Assembly (NCBI GenBank): GCA_032164245.1
Contig: JAVMKO010000001.1
Coordinates: 80,783,892-80,847,891 of the forward strand
Direction: 5' to 3'
DNA: 64,000 nucleotides
Source: Sternotherus odoratus
Lineage: Eukaryota > Chordata > Testudines > Kinosternidae
In this document: positions 32,817 to 45,000 of the stretch, in pieces
Layout: each line of letters starts with the position of its first letter
Numbering within the stretch: position 1 is the first letter of the stretch
Made by a program: the position numbers and the translations under genes
The notes under the pieces: generated by a model
Databases searched by the model: none
What the model was told of the DNA's origin: nothing
What the model saw: the letters and a program-made list of their open reading frames with translations, nothing else

Positions 32817-35091
32817 ATAAGATCAATAATAAGTGCACAGGCTGCAGAGGGAGACAGCTGGGCCCTTTCTTGGAGGTGGATCTTTGGTATGGAGCTCCTG
32901 TGACAAGCTGGCATGAACAGGGCGAGGGGGTGAGCCTGCGAAAGACCCCGGCTCCCAGGGTGGGAGCAGGGAGGGGTAGCAATGGCTGCAGGCTCTGGAC
33001 TCTAGTCTAGAGCCTTGCTGGGCACCCGTAGCTCCCGTTCATTCCAGCCTCAGCCTTCTCCTAGGGGCAGCCTCCCCCCACGGCTGCGTGTGAAAGGTTG
33101 AGCAGCTGCCTGCAATGGGGCTGAGGGTGCTGGATGAGATCAGTCAGCTGGCAGCTCCGGGGCCTGTGAGGGGAGAAGCATGGGCTGCTAGGACTCTTTC
33201 TCCCCCCACCCCGGGGGGCATCAGAGCCTGGTGGTTCTGCTCGTGTGTGCTCCCTGACAGACACAGACCCCCGGAGCGAATGGGCAGCGGGAGTGTGGGC
33301 ACGGGATCCCTCCAGCCCTGGGCGAACAATGGGCCCGCTGTACAGGCCGGCAGAATGACCTCCCCCCTCCCCCCCCCAGTCGTTTCTGCTGTGGCACAAA
33401 GCCCCCTCTGTGCGAGCGTGTCCGCAGGCGGGACAGCATGGGGAGCGGCTCCTGCCAAAGTGGCCACGTTGCCCAGAGACACAAGGAGCCCAGTAAGCAG
33501 CCCCTGCCCCCACCCCGGCAAAAGGACACCGGAAGGGGGAAGTGCGTTGAAGGGGGGGTGACTTTAGACCCCTCTAAATAGAGTCAGTGGGAACCCATCC
33601 CTGGAACGGTTGCCCAGACCAAGGGCAGCCCCATCTCAGCTCCCTGGGCTGAGTGCTATAGGCCAGAGAAAATGTTCTTGTTCTAAGGGTGTGTGTGAAG
33701 GGGAGTATTGGAGTTTGGGGGTGTCCCCTCCGGGGTATGGAGGGGTCTACCGGGGCCAATGGCAGCAGGACCCTGGCATCTCCCCTATTCTGCCTGACTC
33801 CTGGAGTCACAGCACTGCCAATACTAACGCCTTTGTTGCAACTCTCGCGCTAGTTGGTGTTTCCCCTGAGGGCCCAGCTGCCAAAGCCAGTTACTGCCGG
33901 AGCCTCCCAGCTTTCACTCCACAACAACAGGAAGTTTCTCGCTCTCCTGGCTGTGAGGGAAACCTTGAAAATGGGCCCCCCACACAGTCCAGCACCGGAG
34001 GGCAAACGGAAAGGACCCACCAGTTACAGCTTTAAAAAATCTCATGTGTTTTGGCGCCTGACTCCAGCAGGGCTCCTTGGCACCCAGGTTAAGGGCCGTG
34101 GCATGATTTTCCTGACGTGCTGCGTTCAGATACCAAGTCATTGTGGCCCCACCCCCAGCCAGGCTCCTGGATTGCTGCTCTGGACACTTCCCTGAGGACA
34201 GTGTGGCAGGAACCTGGGGGGTGGGGCAGAGGAGCTCCGCAGAGGGGAGCAGCTGGCTCTCTGGAGCCAGCCTCAGCGCCTCCAGCTCAGGGTAGTGCTG
34301 GAGGATAGGAGCCACACCTGCCTTCTCCCTGAGCACAGCCCCACTCAGGTGGGAGTACTCCCCACTCTGCTGGCTGCTCCATGGGGAGGGGAGGGGGGAG
34401 GAGGATCTGGATTGCTGTGCTCCTGAAGATCCCTGAACCTGATGGCTAGGGCAGGCCTTGGCAGGAGGGAGCCAGGAATTAACTAGCCCAGCTGCCGCGG
34501 CTGCTGGCTGAAGGCAACAGAATTGGCGAGAGAGCTGTGTGAGACTGGCCCAACCCTCTAGCGGACCGTGCCGTGTGGTGCTGCAGGGCAGGACTGGATC
34601 CGGTTCCCAGGCCCAGCCTCGCGCTGGGAGAACAGCCAGGAGCGCTGAGGCCCCAGGGAGCGGGAGAATGCTGTATTGCTCCAGCCCGGGGTGGCCGACT
34701 CAGAGAGCAAGCCTGCCCCAGGCCTCTAGCTGAGGGGGACGCGGGGGAGCGAGCCCTGAGGCTGGAGTGCTCGCTCTGATCCACTCCTCCTCGTTGCTTG
34801 CTGGGGGCTCAGTGACCTGACGGGAGCCTTCCCTTACCAGCCCAGCCTCCCAGGGGGCGGGCGCCTCATTTTGAATGACAGCAAGGAGTGTGGGGAAGGA
34901 GCATTGCAGAGCACGTCCTGCCCTTTGGGGAAGGATGCTGGGTGGATCAAAGAGCTGGTTTCCCCTGCCTCCAGCCCCACCAACCCTCAGCGGCAGGAGG
35001 GTTCACTGCTCCCAAGGGGCACTGGCCCCTGGACAACTGACGTCTCTCGGGGCGGGCTGGGGAGTCCCAAGGCCACAGGAGCCGGGGCTGT
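32817..35091 (-). other. CDC42EP1: Possible CDC42EP1 3' UTR / downstream flank
   Basis: GC-rich sequence without a recognisable repeat or exon between the CDC42EP1 stop codon and the candidate poly(A) signal. Assignment to the transcript is inference. Confidence 0.3.
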
Positions 35092-35912
35092 TCAGACCTT
35101 CACTTCATCATCCTCTTCCTCCTCGTCGGCGTACTCAAAGGAGTCGCTGCGGCCCTCCCCAGCCATGGCCTCCCTGTCCCGCACAGCTGAGAGTGCAGCC
35201 TCTTCCTCCTCCTCCTCCTCCTCTTCCTCCTCCTCCTCGCTGTGACTCCACCCAGCCTCGTCTGCCCGCTCCTCCTCTTCCTCCGGGCTGCAACGTGGAC
35301 CTCTCCCGCTGTAGTGGCGCGCCAGGACCTGGGCAGCCCGGTGGAACTCTCCCGCCTCCATGCTGCAGTCGTTCCAGTGCCCCCGCCACATGCTGTCCTT
35401 TGGGAGCGCCCCCGGCCCCCCAGCGGGCGTTGAGCCCCATGCACGGCCCTGGAGCCCGCTCCCAGCATAGGCAGGCCCCTCCTCAGCATGCTCTAGGGCA
35501 TAAGCATCTCCATTGGCATGCACCAAGTGTCCTGAGGGGGAGCTGGCCCCCTGCCTGGAGCGGCCCCAGAGGCTTTCTGCCCTGTCGCCCTCTATACACC
35601 TGGCATGGGGTGTCCCTGATCCCTGAGGGACCCCGGCCTCAACCCATGCGCCATGCAGGGCAAGGGGCGACGCAGCCTGGCCGCCAGCCAGGGCCCTGTC
35701 TTCCTCCCGTTCCTCCCTCTTGTCACTGCTGTCCCTGGTGTCTGTGAAGCTCATGATCTGGAGGAGCTCGCTCATCAGGGAGGGCCCGAGGTCCAGGCGG
35801 AAGGACAGCAGGGAGTCCGAGCGCTGGAGCTCCACTTCGGCGGGGACGGAGCTCTCCCGGGCCTTCTCCGAGCGCGGAGCACGCGGGATGGTGCAGAACC
35901 CGGACTCCAGCC
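35092..35912 (-). CDS. CDC42EP1: CDC42EP1 coding exon B (C-terminal part, stop)
   Basis: Acceptor CAG at 35913-35915. Runs from GLESGFCTIPRAPRSEKARE to the acidic DDEVKV terminus, then TGA at 35092-35094. Includes a run of about 13 glutamates at 35200-35238. Confidence 0.95.
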
Positions 35913-37811
35913 CTGAAAGGACAAGGAGCCTTCGGTGAGAGGGAAGCCGCTGGCCCTGCGCAAGAGCCGGGGGGAGGCGGCGACTGTCTCACTGGGTTGG
36001 GATGGACTGGGCTGTACTAGGGGACTGGGACCAGTGACTGTATGTGAACGGGGATAGACAAGTCACACTCATGTCAGCCGGGCTGTATTGGGATCAATCA
36101 CGCTCATATGGACCAGTTGCTAGACAGCCTAGGACCACTTTCACCCTCTAGTGACGGCTCTGTCTTGGGAAAGTCTGGCCTGTCCTAGTGAAAACTAGCA
36201 CCGGTTACGTTCCACTGTAACTCGACTAGCCTGTGCTAGGGAAGATGGGAATCAGTCCCACTGTTTAAGGCCGGCTCGGTGCTGGGCACCCAGGGCTCAG
36301 CCACGTCGGAAGAGAACAGCCCAGCGCTGGAACTGGTCTCTGCCGAGAGTCGCGAGGGTGATCAGCCCTGGAACACGATTCCCACTGGACTGGATGTCTA
36401 ACCCGTGACCAGCAGGTGGCAGCATTGCACCATGCCACCTTCCCTGCCCCCTTGGCTCAGCCTCTGTTTGTCCCTGGCCCAGGCCCAGCCACTCCCCCAC
36501 CGGTCACACTGACCTGAGCATTAGTGGCCCGGGAAATGCTGAGCTGGGCCCTGCCTCTGGCCTTTGTGCTAAAGAACCCAGCCCCCGGCACTCGCCAGAG
36601 CGCCGCTCAGCTGTAGCCAGGACTGAGGGGTCTGGGCAGGGAGCCAGGGCTGGAACAGGGCAACGGGGAGGGGCATCAGCAGAGCCCTTGGGGGCAGGGA
36701 AGGGGGGCACTGGATAAGCAGGGGGAGCTGCAGGCCTGGAAAAAGTAACAACACCGAGCTCTTACGCAACACATTTCCTCAGGAGACGTTAAAGCATTTT
36801 ACATCACTGCCATTTTACAGATGGGGAAACTGAGGCACGGGACAGTGACTTGCCCAAGGTCACTCAGCAGGCTGGGGACAGTGCTGGGAAATAGAGCCCA
36901 GGTCTCCTGACTCCCAGTTCGGTGCTCTAACCATTAGATTAGTTCCTCCCACTGGGCTGTGTCGACAGAGCTGGCTGGCTGGCTGTGGGCCACTAACTGG
37001 CCATCAGATGGGAACCACCTTGGGTTACTACCATCCCGGTCCTGGACTTGGAGCTGCTGCATCAGAGGTGAGAAACTATATCCCACCCTTAATGGTCTGA
37101 GCAATCCAGAGCTTTTAACAGGTGAAGTCGAAGGGGAAGTGGGGGCGGGGGAGAAACAACGGGGGCTAGGAGCATCTCTCAGAAAAGGATCCTTCTGGGA
37201 TTCACCAGGACCAGGAACTCCCTTGATCAGAGCTCTTAAATACCCCAGTCCATCCAGAGATGGAGATTGCACATATGGGGAAACCGAGGCACAGGGGGAC
37301 TTGCCCTGCTTTCAGCGACACAGCCAGGAATAGCACTGAAGTCTCTGAAGCCCATGTCCCCCCTCCAGGACCACTCACCGTAAGCATAGTGTGTATCAGA
37401 CACGTTGTTTGGAGTGCTCTTGAAGGAGAACTTCCCAGCCGGGCCGCTGCCCCCATAGGTCCCCTCGTTGAGCTGCGGCAGCGACACGGCGTTTTTGATG
37501 ATGGGCGAGATGTCTGGGGGGGCGGGCGAGGCTTCGGCCTTGCCCCCGCTGCCCCGGTTCCTCAGCGGCGTCCTCCGCACATGCCGCAGGGTCCGGGTGA
37601 AGAAGTTGTTGGCTTTGGCCGTCTCGGTGCCGCCATGGTTGCTGAGGAAGGAGGTGTCCCCGAAGACGTCCCCACCGCGCCCCACGTGCATGGTGTGCCG
37701 GAAGTCCCCCAGCGGTGGGCTGATCATGTCCGGCGTCAGCTCCGATTTCAACCGGCGTTTGCCGTGGGAGCCCGACACCCAGCCGAGCACTGGTAGCTTC
37801 CCAAGACTCAT
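35092..37811 (-). CDS. CDC42EP1: Cdc42 effector protein 1 (Borg5/MSE55), complete, two coding exons
   Basis: CDC42EP1 binds Cdc42-GTP and acts on actin protrusions and septins at the cell cortex. Exons 37379-37811 and 35092-35912 join in frame (TAC G|GG) to 417 residues; human is about 390. The CRIB motif spans about residues 30-44: ISPPLGDFRHTMHVG, with I30, S31, P33, F37, H39, H42 and G44 all present. It is followed by RGGDVFGDTSFLSNHGG and by ISPIIKNAVSLPQLN. In exon 2, GLESGFCTIPR and RSDSLLSFRLDLGPSLMSEL (175-194) are family-conserved. The C terminus ends EEEEDDEVKV. The middle of the human protein has alanine/proline heptad repeats that are absent here and replaced by unrelated sequence plus a polyglutamate run. 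The start is the family ATG in MSLGKL. Confidence 0.96.
36750..36950 (-). repeat. MIR-like SINE in CDC42EP1 intron
   Basis: Reversed MIR blocks: CATTTTACAGATGGGGAAAC, TGACTTGCCCAAGGTCACTC and GGTGCTCTAACCATTAGA, in that order. A well-preserved copy. Confidence 0.82.
37379..37811 (-). CDS. CDC42EP1: CDC42EP1 coding exon A (start, CRIB)
   Basis: Opens MSLGKLPVLGWVSGSHGKRR, carries the CRIB motif and ends at THYAYG with donor GTGAGT. A likely acceptor (TTTTAG, exon starting at 37844) lies 33 bases upstream of the ATG, so at least one untranslated exon lies further right. Confidence 0.95.
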
Positions 37812-38639
37812 GTCACACCCCGTTGTTACTCCACACCCTCTCCCCTAAAACACAGGAAACCGGCCTTCAGGGGGGAGGGGCGTAAATTCTAGGGGGGTCA
37901 CACAGTGGCTTGTCACGCCCCTGGACTCCCCCTCCCTCATGCTACTCCCTCCTTTCGGCCGTGTCCTGTCCTGGGCTGGGGAGCCGCTCCCGGGACCAGC
38001 CCCTGCTCCTAATCTCTGGAGATGCCTTAGAGCTGCTGAGGGGCAGCGTGGGGCTGTCTTCTCTCCGGTTCGGCGCTCCTGGATAATTGCTCTCCACAGT
38101 ACTCATGGAACTGCCCAGGGGCAGCTGTTCCAAACCGGCTCACCGCAGTCAGCTTCTGCTATTGAGTGCAGGCCTCTGGATCCTCATCGCTCCAGGCAGA
38201 ACCCCAGAGTGGGTGCAGGGAGTCCCGCTGGGCCCCGGGCAGATAGGAGGACAGGGCTGGGGCAAAGGTATCTCCAAGGAGTCAGTCGTCACCTGGCTGC
38301 TGCCCCTGGAGCTCTCGTGCAGCTGGAAATAAGCAAAGCTGGGGATTAATGTTAATCCGCCGTCCTCCCCGCTTCCGCCCCCTCCGCCTGCTAAGGTGGG
38401 AGCGGCTCGCAGACGGGGCAGCAGGTCACAGTCGAAGGGGATCTCAGGGCAAACTCTTTGATCCCGATGTAAGACGGCCTAAAAATGACAACAGCAAAGG
38501 TGAAGGCTCAGGCTGACTGCTCAGTGGTCTGACTCTTCTGGCTCAGTTACCGGGGTGCTCTGTGGGGTTCCCCCCAGGAACGGGTAATGCCCATGCCGGG
38601 GGAGGGATGGGCCAGGTAAAATAAGAATGGACCTGTGCC

Positions 38640-38865
38640 CCACCCCGTCCCTGCAACTGCACTTACCTCTGAACCTGTGTTCAACCCTGCACCCTTCCAA
38701 CCAGCACCCGACCCCACCCCCGACCCCACATCTGCACCCACCTGTGAACCTGCACCTGACCCCACCTCGCAATCTGTACCCACTCCCCACCCTATGCCCA
38801 CCCACTCCTGCACCTGGCCCTGACCTATGTCTGACCCCACTGCTGAAGTTGTATCCCCCCCAGAC
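38640..38865. repeat. Degenerate C-rich tandem array
   Basis: Repeats of the pattern 'ACCTG(N)AACCTGCACC(N)GACCCCACC' with period of about 24-30 bases. One strand is almost free of G, so it is strongly strand-asymmetric. Confidence 0.6.
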
Positions 38866-38914
38866 CCGTGCCCGAGCTCAGCCCGGGGGGCAGCTAGAAG
38901 GAGAAAGAAATCCA

Positions 38915-39115
38915 ATAATTATTATGATTTCTAGGGAATATTTTTGCATTTTTATGGCAACTTCTCTCCAAGGATCACAAAGCACTTCACCAATGCTACC
39001 GTATTAAACATCAGTGCCTGCCCCCCCACCCCCATTCTGGAGGCAGGGAAACTGAGTCACAAGCCAGCCAGTGGCCAAGGTGGGATTGGACGCCAGCTCT
39101 CAGTCTGTGCACAGA
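38915..39115 (-). repeat. MIR-like SINE
   Basis: Contains CACAAAGCACTTCACCAATG and GGAGGCAGGGAAACTGAGTC followed by AGCCAGTGGCCAAGGTGGGA, the reversed MIR tail and core. Confidence 0.65.
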
Positions 39116-39119
39116 TCTG

Positions 39120-42100
39120 TCCCTAAATATTACAGTGATAGGCCTGCTGGAAATAAGCAGGTAGACTGTGTCAGTGGGTCAGGTTGTCTCTGGGCTCCTG
39201 GTCCCAGATTAAGCCAAGTTTCTCTCCTAGCAGACTCCCAGTCTCGCTTTCCAGCCCTGAATGGGTCGGGGTAGCTGTTCAGATCAGCTTTGCACTACGG
39301 GGTGTTGCCCTCTCAGAATCCCCTGGGGGCTGCTCCACTCTTTATGTGAGCAGCGGGCTTCACTCAGCAGTCCTCTGCCAACACAGCAAGCCAATAATCA
39401 ATGGGCCAAAGGCCGCTGGCACCTTGCCATGTTCCCCCTGCCCAGATAAGCTCAGCCCCAGGGCCAGAGGCTGAGGACACCTTGGGTACTACACTGAGGG
39501 GCAGGGCTGGCTCCCTTCAGCTGGATCACGTGTCTTGAGGAGTGAGCCAGACAGGCTGTGTTACCCGCACAAATTCTCTATCCCTTCCACACTATAGGGA
39601 CATACACCTTTACCCAGTTCCTAGGGCTCAAGGTGAAACCCTGTTAAGGTCTGGAGGAGTCTTGGAGGGTTGGGGCTGAGATTACCGACAGCCCAGTCCC
39701 TGAGGTTCTGCCTTGCAGCCGGAGCGCACAGATCCTCTCCGTGGCTGCGTGTGCGTGGGACTGGGAGGTGATGGTGTGGAGGAAGTAGGGTGGGGGAGGA
39801 GGAGGAATGCCAGTCAAGATTCCAGGAGATCAATGATAAACCCAGCTGATACCCCCCACCCGTGGCATTTCCAGTGCACCTTGGCCCCTGTCCCCAACAG
39901 AGCCACCCTTTGTCCTGTCCTCAGCTGTGCTCCCAGCCCCTTTCAGCCTCCCGCTCTCTGCTCCCCTCCCCGCCACGTGCCCCTGCGCTGCCACCCACAA
40001 GTCACCTTGACGGGACGCAGGTGCCAGGGACGGCTATGCTCTGGGAATGCTGGCCACGAGTCCCCGTCACCACTGGCGCCACGTGTCCTTCCCCACCCAG
40101 CCTTGTTTGCTCACCCAGGGCCCCTCTTATCGGCCAAGGGGTAGAGGTAGCCAAATGGAAAACAAAACTCCCCTTGAAATCTGCTGCAACCATTGGCTGT
40201 TTCCCTGGGGCTGAGGGGGCAGGGAGCCGGTTTCCCTGGGTCCTCTGTCCCAGGGCCCTGCCTCCTTGCTAATGGAGAAAGTGGGGGCGCTCTCCCCTCT
40301 CAGCTTAGACCTGCCAGGCATGTGGTGTGTGGGGAGTTGGGGATCGGCCAGGCCTAGCTACACCGGGGATCCAGGCTTCCCCTCTGGACTGGGCTCCTAC
40401 CTGGCCGGGCTGGGTGAATTCCCACGGCCTCCAGCTGGGGAGTTAGCTTCCCCCCTCCCCCCATGCAGACCCCTCACCCCATCCACAGCTGGTACCCACT
40501 GGGCCAGGCAAAGGAAGAATGGGCTGGGGAGAGCAGGGGAATTTGCAGGGGCCCTGCCCCGCCCCCTGCAGCCTCGCTGAACTATCCAGGCCCAGGAAGA
40601 GCCAAGATCCCTGGGCACAGCAGGCAGGGGGCAGCTGAGACAGTTCCCAGCACTCCACCTCCCCTGGCCTTGGGCCAGGCTCCGAACAGGGAGAGGGGTG
40701 AGCTGTGCCCCTGCATTTCCCGCCCAGAAGTCCCCCTCTCCCTGGGGCACATGGTGCCCAGATGCTCAAGGCTACAGTGGGACTCCGATCAGAAAGAAGA
40801 GGGAGAGGGGCCAGGAGAGAGGTGATGTTCAGCAAAAGGCCCCTCCGGGCCCATTCCCTGCTTGGAGGAGGAGGTGGGTACTGTTCTCCCCTTTGCTCTT
40901 TCCCTCACTACCAAAAAAATGACTAGCCCACAACCACAGTCTGGATTTCACCAGCCCCCACTGCCTCCAGCTGGCACTGCCCTCCCCTGCAATGCCAAAC
41001 CCAGGCTGCAGGGCAGGCCTCTTGTCTCCCTCACCCCTTTCCTTCTTGCCTGGTGTGTGGCTGCCCAAAGTCAACAGAGGCGCTCAGAGCCCTGCCTTCC
41101 CACCTGGTCTCTCTCCTTTCCAGCTCCACTCCAGCTACTCTTTCATCCACATGAAACTCCCGATTCTCTGAGCCAGGGCATGCGTTCTGTTCTTCCTGCT
41201 GTGTCTACATTACAGCCCACCACGACAATGGCTGGGTTCTTTCCCTTCCAGCAGCTCCCCTTCTCCTTAGTCTTCCCCCCGTCTCCCCTTTCCCCAAGGG
41301 ACCCCAAAAGGCAGCCACAACCAGACTGCCAACATCTCTCCCACTCTCCCGCCTCCCCACTCCCTAACTTCAGCTGGTTTCCCTCACCAGGAATGAAACG
41401 TTATTCTCGCTGGGTTGGGCGGAAAGCAGAGAGGGGAAAAGTGATCCAGATGGGCAGGATTGCCAGATGCAGACTCCCCCACCACACGCCCGCCCCAAGG
41501 GCATAAAGGCCCAGGCGGGAGAGGAAATGTCCAGGGTGGTCTGAGGAACAACGCAATGGGGAGGAGCGAAGGGAAATTTGGGCTGGAGACTGGAAGCACA
41601 TTCCTAGCCGGGAGGGTCTATCAAACCGTAGAAGAGTCTTCAGAAGAAATGTTAGCAGACCTATTGCTTGGGTCATGGAAAGCCAGACTGGACCACGCTA
41701 TGAGGGATGCTATAGGGGACAGCCCGGTGCTGAATGGCCTAGACAGGATCATCTCCAGCTCCTCTGAGTGCAGGAGAAATGCAGGCTGTGTGTGCTGGAG
41801 TAAAGTGACTCTCAGCTCCCGGGCCGCCTGCTGCTATATATATACATATAGATCACATAGGGGTTTTTCCAAACAGACCCACTTTGAGGCTGAGGCTGGA
41901 ATTCCAAACGCAGCACTTTTGGGCCTCCCCCCTGAGACCTCCCTCCCCCCAAAAGAAAGAAAACAACTCCCTTTCCTGTTAGGAAAATAAAATAAGTCTC
42001 TCTCAGACCCTGCAGGAAAGGTTGGCCACAGCTGAGCCTAGGAAGGCAGAGGGAACCCTACAACTTACCCAGCTCTCCTCCTGCCTCAGTGCCCCTTCTT

Positions 42101-42845
42101 CCCCCTCTTCTTCTGCACCCCTCCCTCCACCCCTCCTCTCCCTTCTGCCATATCCCCCTTCCTCTCCTTCCCCCTCCTTCCACATTCCCCTCTTCCCTTC
42201 CCCTTCTTCTTCCATATTTCCCTTTCCCCCATTCCCTACCTGTTTTTTCAACCCCCTGTTCTCCAAACCCCCCCCCCCCCCCCGCATGCCTTCCTTCGCT
42301 CGCCTTCTGCTCCACTGAACTTCCCCTGCCCGCCCGTCAAATCTTAACTTTAGCGTTTACCTTTTTGGGAAAAAAAATAGGTTTAAAAAAAAGGGTTTCA
42401 AACATTCCCTGTGGCTCTCGGTGAAAGTCTGTCCACGCTGCCGCTCCCAGGGGAGGTGACCCCCTTTTCCCACTGCTTGGGGGCTGGCTCCTCAGCAGTC
42501 TCCCCCCTTCTCTGCGCCGTGCCCTGGCTGCTGTGCGGGAGCCCTGGTGCCAGTGGAGGGAGGGAGAAGGGAATGGGGAGGAGATGTGGGAGCGGTGGGT
42601 GGGGTCTCCACATTTACTGACCAATCCCAAGCTGTCTAGGAAAGAAGGCCAGAGAAAAAGAGGGAGTTAGTCCAACTGTCCAGGAAAAAAAGATTACAGG
42701 AGCTCCTGTTCTCTCCCCCCACCCCCCCCACTACCTCTTCTGCCTGGGTCGGCAGCATCTCACCCTCATCAAGGGAGCAGCCCCAGAGGACGCCTGTGTC
42801 CAGTTGAGTCTGTCTAGCCAGAAGCCATGGTTGGGTTGGAGGTAG
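39120..42845. other. Intergenic / possible CDC42EP1 5' flank, no exon recognised
   Basis: No protein-family match. Contains C/T-rich simple sequence at 42,080-42,260 and a C run at 42,270-42,284. The untranslated first exon of CDC42EP1 may lie here or further right, but nothing fixes it. Confidence 0.4.
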
Positions 42846-42849
42846 GGAG

Positions 42850-42917
42850 CCTATATAAGAAAAAGACCCCCAAAATCAGGACTGTCCCTATAAAATCGGG
42901 ACATCTGCTCACCCTAG
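42850..42917 (-). repeat. Partial copy of the 'CTAGGGTGACCAGA' MITE
   Basis: AAAATCAGGACTGTCCCTAT and the end CTCACCCTAG match the right part of the complete copy at 56,244-56,369. Confidence 0.7.
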
Positions 42918-43167
42918 TCGGAGGTCCCTTGCCCCAGCCTGTATGGTCCATGGGACAGCACTGCCCACAGGTGAGTGGGTGTGGCCAGCAAGGCTAAGAA
43001 TTGTCATACGATGCACACCTCCACACCTCACTAAGAACATGGCTGAGGGCATCCCAGTCCTTGAGAGCTCTGGGATTCACCTCCCGCACCACGCTTTTAC
43101 TCCAGGATCGCCCCTGCCACACACATCCTCTTCTTACCAGCAAGGAGTGGGGAGAGCTCTGGCTGGC

Positions 43168-43920
43168 TTGGAGGGAGGGTCCTATTACAGAACTGAGCAG
43201 GATTTCTGGATAGGGTTGGAAGGAGGGTCTCATTAGGGGCACAGAGCAGAGTGGGGATGGAGGGTTTCACTGGCAGCAGTGTGCAGAGTCAGGAAAGATG
43301 GTGTTACGGAGCGGGACGCAGGCAGTCTTGCCTAGTAGTCAGAGCAGAAGTCCAGGTTGGGGAACAAAACCAAGAGTCTGCACAAGAGTCAACTGCCAGC
43401 TCCAGAATTGGGGCCAAGTCGGAGTCAGAGCTAGGAGTGGTAACTGATGCTGGAGGCGAAGCATAAGGGCAGGAATGGGAGGAGACAAGGATCAAGCACA
43501 GAGCTGGAGCACTGTGGGAACAGGAACCGAGCAGGAATCAGGAATAGGGTTGGGTGCGGGAGACAGGCACAAATAGGGTTCAGCACAGCCACAGCAGCAA
43601 ATCACCTTGTCACTCAAACAAGCTTCCTGTGCCTCCTTCTGGCTTAAAAAGTGTGGTTGGACCAATCGGTGGAGCTGGGGGATCCTCCAGTCAGGACTCC
43701 GGTGGGCGGTGCCTTGCCTGAGGTTATAGTCCTGCTAGCTTCTCACTCCACCAGGTTTTGACAGACCTTGGGAGGCCAGGACGTGGCAGCTGTCTGGGGT
43801 GGCCCAGGCCCAAGTTCAAGACCTGGGACATCACAGAGGGTCTCATTAGTGGCCCTGTGCCGGGTAAGGCTGGAGGGTCTCATTGGTGGCGCTGTGTAGG
43901 GTGGAGATGGAAGGTCTTAT
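43168..43920. repeat. Degenerate ~40-bp minisatellite interrupted by an LTR-like insertion
   Basis: Units built on GGAGGGTCTCATT recur at about 43,168, 43,215 and 43,253, then again at 43,837, 43,876 and 43,914, spaced 38-47 bases. The interval of about 43,300-43,770 is different, with LTR-like features (ACCAATCGGTGGAGC, TTTTGACAG near its end). Exact junctions are uncertain. Confidence 0.5.
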
Positions 43921-44819
43921 TGGGGGTACTGCCTAGGGTTTCTGCACCTGTATGGATTATCGCCAGGGGTTTGTCCCTTTACAGGAGTGTGGTGGAAAAT
44001 CCTGCAGGAGGGAGTGTTGCATTAATGTCATCATGAGAGGAGTCTCCTGGGAGAGGTAGGGCTGAGTGACTGGTTGGTAAGAGGTACAAGGTAGAGGTGG
44101 GATAAGATCCTGTGGCTCTGTGGGGCAGCTCTGGGCCAGAATGGAATGAGGGTCTCACTGGTGACACCATGTGGGGCCTCTGGGTAGAGGAGGGGAGATG
44201 GGGCTCTCTGGCACTGAGTAGACCAGGCATGAAAAAAATGCTACACAGCTGCTAGTCAGAGAGAGACATGGAAGATGGGAATGAAGCTCAGACCCTTGGC
44301 ATCTCCGCCTGGGTGCTGCTGAGATTAAGCCAGGGTGCTGTCCTTGGACTCTGCTCGGGAAACTCCATCTTTGACATGGGCCTCTGTCTACAAAGTGTCT
44401 GATCAGTTTGAAGCTCTACCCTCTTCTAGCTTCTGGTAGAAGATGTCTATCTCTTTTATACCCTCCAGAGCTTCTGCTGCTACCACTTCGCCACCCCTTC
44501 CCAGGCCTCTGCTCTTTGGTTCTCCTTTCCACATGACTAGCTCCAGTGTATGAGCAACTGCTGCTGCTTGGGGAAGTTAGGAGCTGTGTCACCTTCCAGA
44601 GCCTGCAGACTGCTCTGAGTGCGTCGACAGCTGCTCTGAATTTTTCCAAGCAGCAGCACAAAATTGATAGGATTCTGGGGAGTTTCACTGGTATGGCTGG
44701 TTTCTGCTGAAGTTTGGATAGGCTACTTGTGGCCCCATGTAATATCGTGGGCCAGGGATAGGACGGAGAGTCCTACCAATAGCACGGTGAGTGTGAGTAC
44801 ACTCTCACAGGGCAGTGAG

Positions 44820-45000
44820 ACCTGGGTTAGTGGGAGAGGATAGCCTTGGTGCTAAAACACAGTGTGGAGAGTTAGATTCCATTTCTGGTTCTGCCACAGA
44901 CCTGGGTAAATCAGCCTCAGTTTTCCCCATCTGTAAAACATGGATAATTTTTTTCTGTCTCATGGGGGTGAGGGGAGATCAGATTCATTAGGGTAACATA
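44820..45000 (+). repeat. MIR-like SINE
   Basis: Contains TTCCATTTCTGGTTCTGCCA and TTCCCCATCTGTAAAACATG in sense order. The tail is degraded. Confidence 0.65.

Noticed and set aside
34875..35747. 290-codon plus-strand open frame
   Set aside because: It is antisense to CDC42EP1 exon B. Its Pro-rich translation mirrors the Glu-rich coding strand.
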